NCBI GenBank assembly: GCA_007922225.1
Contig: ML679941.1
Span: 61,289,079 to 61,353,078 of the forward strand
Origin: Emydura subglobosa
Lineage: Eukaryota; Chordata; Testudines; Chelidae
DNA: 64,000 nucleotides
Reading direction: 5' to 3'
Shown here: positions 56,601-64,000 of the stretch, one piece after another
Position numbering within the stretch: the first letter of the stretch is position 1
How the letters are laid out: every line of letters starts with the position of its first letter
Position numbers and translations under genes: made by a program
The notes under the pieces: model-generated
The model's database searches: none
Seen by the model: only the letters and a program-made list of their open reading frames with translations
Told to the model about the DNA's origin: nothing

Positions 56601-59599
56601 CTTTTCATTTATTCTAAATTTACCTTTTAATTTAGGAATGACTCTTTGGTTTCACATAATAGGACAGCACATAAAGGAGTGATTGATCAGTTTTTGCTAC
56701 ACCTCTCACCCTTAAATACTTCAATCAGGTATCCATTCTCTTTTCTCTCTTCCAGCAATTGTGCTGAAGGTTTGTAGATTTCCGTTTACTAGAGTGTTTT
56801 TTTTCTCCTTTCATACAAATTCATACTGAGAGCTGGCCTTACTGACATCTTCGCCTTGATTCTTCACTGTCTTTCACCTTGTGTAGTTATTTATTCTTGT
56901 GTAGAATGGGTATAAAATGCTATCATTCTGACCTGGATATGTTTTACATTCATTTTGTACAAGGTGCAAGTGGAGAATCAGGTCTCTTATTTCACATTCG
57001 GGTCCAGTTTCTCACTATGTTTAGTTCCCAAATGTTTAACCTGAATATAAATAGGTAAAGTGCCTGATAGGAAGAAATCTCCATGAGGTTTGTCTCACAG
57101 CAATCCTGCAAGTTTTCCCTTCAAAGAGAGATAGTTTAGGTCATGTAGAATTTGCACTCAGTAATGATTCTCAGTGCTATGTCTCTTCGGGAAGGAAGCC
57201 ACACATCTAGGAGGCAAAAGCTGTTTGCATGGATTGGCTTCACCAAAAGATGTGCTGCAACAGATTGGATACCTCTGTGGCTGGTCTGTAGCAGCCAGGG
57301 AGAAGATCCACAGGGAGTTAATGTTGTATCAATGTAATTTTATGTCATTACTCCCAGAATTCAGTGCTGCCAAAGAAATTAGTACTAATATAAAGCAAGA
57401 AGGATATAGCAAAGACCTCATTCTAGTGCCTATTGCCTCTTAACTATAAAGATTTAAGCCAAAAATGACTAGTGATTTTGGGTGCTCAATTTGAAACGTA
57501 TTATCAAAAAGTATTAAGTACCCACTCTTTAAAATTTAGGCTAGTATAAGATGTTCCAAGTTGGGTACCCAAAATAACTAATCACTTTTGAAAATTTGGC
57601 TTCAGATCCCAGATTTCTCAGAACTCATTAAAACTCCTCTCCCACCAAACTCATATTTACAATAACCCAATACAATGTTAATTCATGTGAATTTCCTTCC
57701 CAGCATACACAGACATACACATCTACAGATACTGTAGGCACAAACTTCTCTCTAAATATCTTTTACTGTTATGCAGTTAGGTTCTAATCTGCAAGAAATT
57801 CCATGCAAGAGGACCCTCACAGAGCTCCCTATGGAATCAGGACCTTGCAGTTAAGCAAAATGTTCTTTTCTCCAGATAGAATTATAAAACAACTTCTTGT
57901 AATTCTGAATGCAACATCTTTCTGATCCAAGAATTTAACTGGTGGTGGTTAGCTATATAACAAATGTCCTTTCCTAGTTAGGTGAGGAAAAAATGTACCT
58001 GTTCTAGGAGTGAAGTTTCTAGTAAGGGCAGATAAACAACATATATATCTTCCATTCAGTAGGAATGAGTAGTTTGTGTCGTCATTTACACCTGTGTAAA
58101 GTGGACAGAAAACGCTACCTAGTCAGTATATTATTTTTGTACAGGTGTAAATGAGCATACAAAGCACAAGGAAACAGAGAATAAGGTCCTATGAGGTCTT
58201 CTAGAGACTCTTGTCTTTTCTTTCCTAATATTACTGTTTTATTGCTGCTTTAGGGTATGTATATAGAAGTGGTTTTCTAAGTGAGTATCAGAAGAGATTT
58301 TGCATTCATTGATTTCCTGGACTGCAACACCTTCCCTTGGCTGGAACCTTTTTCTCCATCTTGTCATTCATCTGTATTTTCACCTCTGCTTCTCACTGGG
58401 AACATTTATTTTCTAGTGATCTCTGTGTACATGGTTATTTGTTGACCTAATTTTCTCTCTCATGTTACATACTGTACTCCCTAAAGAATGAGCTTGTAAA
58501 TGACATAGCTTCTATTCCAAGATTTGTATGGGCTGGAAATGGGAAAGAAAGAAAACCCCAACCCAGTTCTTTCCACAATGCACTATTAAATGTACAACTG
58601 TGTGCTAATTACCTCTTTTCTAACAGAAAATAGATAGGTATACAGTTAACTTTCTAAATAGTATATGTAGCAATAATTTTAAAGGCATTTGTAGACTGTA
58701 GGTAGAGACTTGCAGCAGGAGATGCAATGAGGAGTGGGAATGAATGTCACAGGATCGGAAAAAGCAAAATAAAGGTAAATCTTCTGCTACTAATGCACTT
58801 GAATGCCCCTATTTAATTATTTAGTACTTACGCCTTGATCTGCACTGAGAATTGCATTGGCATATAGAGGGCTCCACCCATACAAGTTGGGAATTTATTT
58901 ATAAAGTTGTTGGGCATCTAAAGGAAATCCTTTTACTGGTCACATTTAAGACCCCAATCATTATGCAAAGATTTAAATGTGCTGAACTCTATGCACTGTG
59001 AGTAGTACCTTTTACTGGAATGGAACTATGTAATGTACATAAAATTAGGTACATGTTGAAAACCTTAAATAGTCAGGGCTTAAAAGGGATTAGGACTACT
59101 CAATTGTACTATTTTAGTACTATTCAATATATTTATTTAAAGGCAGAAGGATTGGCTGTTTAATGAGAAATGTATAAATAAAAGTATAGACAGTCTGTTC
59201 AACAAACATCTTTTTCAGAAATACATTAATTCAATCTTCAATTTCCATTTTGTTATACAAATGGATTCCATATAGCAGAAATGTCTTCAAAATCAGTTTC
59301 AGTGAGAGATTAGATCTTACATTTAAAAAACTCAAGCTCCACATGACACCATATTCCCTGTTGTATGAGACAGAAGCAAAATCCCAGATCCTCCAAAGAG
59401 TTCACTGCGACAGTTGGATCCTGTATATCTGTCCTAGATATTGCGTATATCTGTAACAGGACTTCATGTGGGCACATGGATCTGCACATGTGGAGCTCAT
59501 TGCAGGATGTACATATGAAAGACACCATTTTGATATTTCATAGCACATGAAAAATTTAATTGGTGAAAAATAGTTTTTTGAGTTTTTTTTCCCCCCCAC
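53696..59599. other. No gene recognised; mostly AT-rich non-coding DNA
   Basis: No frame exceeds about 100 codons. The patch 54100-54480 is GC-richer and may be an old repeat. Fold-back remnants occur near 56860-57000. I see no conserved exon, splice-bounded segment or RNA gene. Confidence 0.55.
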
Positions 59600-59775
59600 A
59601 TTTATTTATTATCTGTATTACTATAGCACCTAGGAGACCTACTCATGGGCCAGGACCCTGTTATCCTAGACTCTTTTGGGCAGGGTCCATCTCTTTGTTA
59701 TCTGCTTGTGCAGTATTTAGACATGGATCAGGACCCCATCGTGCAGGGGATCCTAGGTGATACAACAATATAAAT
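59600..59775. repeat. Family A repeat as a head-to-head inverted pair
   Basis: The left arm reads 'tattactatagcacctagga' and 'catgggccaggaccctg' on plus. The right arm reads 'ggatcaggaccccatcgtgc' and 'ggggatcctaggtgatacaa', which carries the complement of the same start motif near its end. The copy thus has both orientations joined. Confidence 0.45.
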
Positions 59776-61429
59776 AATCATTTGGATATCTCAGAACTAA
59801 CCCAACGAAGCATTATCATTTCCTAGCAAATGCTTCAGAACATCACTTTTGAGCTGATACCAAACATAATAAAATTCAGACATCTGTGGGCAGTGGAGCC
59901 ATGCCCCTGAGCGTTGGCTTGGTGTGGGTGGGCATGCTGGCTGGGCCCTCCTCCTCAGAGCTGCCCCCCACTGATATCCCCAGTGGCCACACTGACCTGG
60001 CCCCTCCACCTCCTGTTCTCTTTGCCCCCGTGCAATGAGAGAGCTGCAGGGACCCTGGCTGTGCAGGGGCCTCGGAGGCCCCCACCTCCTGCCGCCGGGC
60101 AGCCTGGGGGCATGTGCCCATCACTCTTGCTCCCCGCCACACCCAGAGTGGGGAAGGGGAGTGTGCAACAGGCCCCGTGACACCCCCACGGGGCACTGCC
60201 GCTGACGGGAGGGTGGGGGGCACAAATACAAGTATTGGGCCCAGGGTGCTGGAGACCCACAGTACTCCACTGTCTGTGGGATTTTTCTATGATTTGGTCT
60301 GAAGCATTTGAACACAGGCCAAAGCAGGGTCACTAATGCAGTGCTGTACTATTTACCATGCCCATCTGAGTAGCATTGCTTTGTAAGAAGTGCACTACAT
60401 AGCCTCTAGATGGCACATGAATTCTTTTGTTTGTCAGATGTCTTTTTGTTCCATTTAACAAAATGAATTCATACAAGGGGAGATTTTCAAAGGTACAAAT
60501 GGTATTGGGGGGGGAGGGCAAATCTCTCACGCTGTGCACAAAATTTAAAGAACTTGGAACTTCCTCTATTTCCAGGTGATGCAATGTCTGTCAAGCTTAT
60601 ATTTAAAGAAACATGATTTCCTTTAGGCTAAAGGATAAAACAGTAGTGGGATTGGAGCAGCTGCAAGCCCCAGCAACTCTGTTTGTTTGTCCCCCTTCTT
60701 CCAGGATATTTTTAGTAAGAGTGAGGGACAGGTTGCGGCTTCTGTGAATTTTTGTTCATTACCTAGGACCTGTCCCTGAGGTTTAGTAACAGTAAATAGT
60801 ATCAACCTTAACTATGGTATAAATATCCAGTAACTACAAATTGAGCAGGGTGCATGACAAGATGTAGCACACTGGGAGAGTGAAATTCCCTTTGTAACAG
60901 AGAAACCATGCACAGAAGGAGACTCCTTCCAACCCACAGCTTTTTTTTTTTTAAATGTCTGTAGAAAAACCACTGTGGGAAAAGTTGCAGGGAGAGAGAA
61001 CCTCACATGGGTATGAGGAACTGCTGTCACTTTATATCACTAGTCAGCACTATTCACTGGATTATTGCAGTTATTTCAGTGATAAACTAGGTAAAGCCTG
61101 TGAATTACGCCTGTACAACAGCATAGTGTCTTTTTTTTTTTTTTTTTTTTAAAGCACTGAGAACTTAAAAACTGGGTGGTGGCAGACCACAAATCGCACT
61201 GCTGATTGAACCTGGAGATACGCTGAACAGAAAAAGCTCTCCAACAGGCCTGTAGCTGTTTCCATCATTTCACACTGACTCAACAGTCCTCCTTGGCTTC
61301 AGAGTGACACGTGGACCGTGACACTCCTGGCGCCTTATTGTACAGTGGCAGCCGGCTCTGAGATAGCTTCATCTTATACAGCCTTTTCCTTGTCAGCCTG
61401 GTGCTGAGCAGCGGGCAGCTGGGAGTGCT
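59776..61429. other. No gene; GC-rich patch 59880-60260 and T20 run
   Basis: The GC-rich patch yields seven overlapping frames on both strands and resembles the interior of a GC-rich MITE or SINE without visible ends. A run of 20 T lies at 61131-61150. Frames here have no domains. Confidence 0.45.
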
Positions 61430-61629
61430 GGAGCGGCGTGCAGCGAGTGAGGTGAGGTGAGTCGAGTCAGGGCGGCGGGACACGAGAGAGCCGGTGCAGG
61501 GAAGCAGTGCAGCCCTAGGGCTGAAGGGCGCTGGGCTGGGGAAACAGCTGGGGCGGCGGGGCGCTGGGGCGGGTTGTTGGAGGCGCTGCAGGTGAGGTTC
61601 GCTCTCCCGTGATGGGCTGCACCGCCCAG

Positions 61630-61637
61630 TGACGTCA
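61630..61637. promoter_or_regulatory. Palindromic CRE, TGACGTCA
   Basis: A perfect CREB/ATF palindrome about 205 bp upstream of the predicted RPS16 start. 'gcgtcat', a half-site, follows at about 61644. It can act in either direction. Confidence 0.6.
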
Positions 61638-61774
61638 TTCGGCGCGTCATCGACATTCGGAGACTCAGCCCCGCCCCCCCGGCTTCGGGGACTCCTGGTC
61701 CTCCCCCGCCCCTCCCAGCCCTCCCTTCGGGCAGCCGTAAAGCGCGGTGTGAGCGGGCCAGCGTTGTCGCGCGG

Positions 61775-61782
61775 CCGGAAGT
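61775..61782 (+). promoter_or_regulatory. ETS/GABP site, CCGGAAGT
   Basis: A strong ETS core about 60 bp upstream of the predicted start. GABP sites at this position are frequent in vertebrate ribosomal-protein promoters. No canonical TATA box is seen. Confidence 0.6.
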
Positions 61783-61839
61783 CAGGTTGTGCTTTGCGGC
61801 TGGGCTGCCCCTGAGAAGCGGCTTGGGACGCCCCGCTCG

Positions 61840-61869
61840 CTCTTTTGCTGCTGCTGTCGCTGGCGGAAG
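61840..61869 (+). other. RPS16: Predicted RPS16 non-coding first exon with 5'TOP start
   Basis: 'CTCTTTTG' at 61840-61847 fits a terminal oligopyrimidine start (C followed by a pyrimidine run, then G), the hallmark that puts ribosomal-protein mRNAs under mTOR/LARP1 translational control. The exon would end at 61869 before the strong donor AAG|GTAGGTGAG. With 8 nt from the next exon, the 5' UTR would be about 38 nt. The human gene, as I recall it, has no intron in the 5' UTR, so an unspliced leader is the alternative. Confidence 0.5.
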
Positions 61870-61977
61870 GTAGGTGAGAGCCTGGCAGCTCCGACTCCCC
61901 TTCCCCCCTTCTGCCCTCCTCCCCCCATCCCGCGCGCGCCGCCCTGACCGCTGTGTCTGTCTGTCTGTCTGTCGCAG
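61870..61977 (+). other. RPS16: Predicted 108-bp 5'UTR intron with (CTGT)n acceptor tract
   Basis: Donor GTAGGTGAG, acceptor GTCGCAG|GAG. The pyrimidine tract before the acceptor is a (CTGT)n microsatellite (about 61951-61973). The intron is GC-rich and short but above the usual minimum for vertebrates. Confidence 0.5.
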
Positions 61978-61985
61978 GAGAAGCC

Positions 61986-64000
<2,015 letters not shown>

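Noticed and set aside
1..61400. SUPT5H or other conserved coding exons left of RPS16
   Set aside because: No minus-strand acidic Glu/Asp-rich exon or other recognisable conserved peptide was found among the open frames.

Overview
This is 64 kb of vertebrate nuclear DNA and most likely from a turtle. It is AT-rich and intron-bearing, and it is dominated by CR1 LINEs with the sauropsid 3' end (ATTCTATGATTCTA type). It also holds a DIRS element, a two-gene PIF/Harbinger transposon, a Ty3/Gypsy chromovirus, hAT MITEs and short fold-back repeats. DIRS, Harbinger and CR1 copies of this kind together fit a chelonian genome best. A crocodilian or tuatara is not excluded.

The only host gene I can support is at the right edge. 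RPS16 (small-subunit ribosomal protein uS9) is on the plus strand with coding exons 61986-62033, 62856-62957 and 63313-63409, and it runs off the window after codon 82. Its CpG-island promoter holds a palindromic CRE, an ETS/GABP site and a 5'TOP-like start. A short 5'UTR intron is predicted, whose acceptor tract is a (CTGT)n microsatellite.

From 1 to 32 kb there is no recognisable exon. This stretch holds a solo LTR (3274-3848), CR1 fragments (4.9-6.0 and 14.8-15.0 kb), hAT MITEs (12.5, 19.4 and 20.2 kb), a MIR-like SINE, an inverted pair of tRNA-like segments, and Harbinger-type MITEs (28.5 and 29.9 kb).

From 32.2 to 40.3 kb lies a nest of elements. A minus-strand DIRS retrotransposon (RT, RNase H, tyrosine recombinase) is split inside its recombinase by a 6.3-kb PIF/Harbinger element (33023-39280). 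That element carries a plus-strand Myb/SANT gene and a convergent minus-strand DDE transposase gene. It was itself invaded by a 1179-bp solo LTR with a perfect 5-bp duplication, in the Myb intron, and by a CR1 with a 392-codon open frame, between the two gene ends.

From 47.4 to 53.0 kb lies a second nest. A decayed plus-strand chromovirus (LTR-gag-PR-RT-RH-IN-chromodomain-LTR) is interrupted by an hAT MITE exactly in its RT active-site box, by an antisense CR1, and by a second MITE in integrase. From 53 to 61.4 kb there is again no gene. Nothing here looks like a functioning multi-gene host system; the interest lies in the datable nesting and in the RPS16 promoter.
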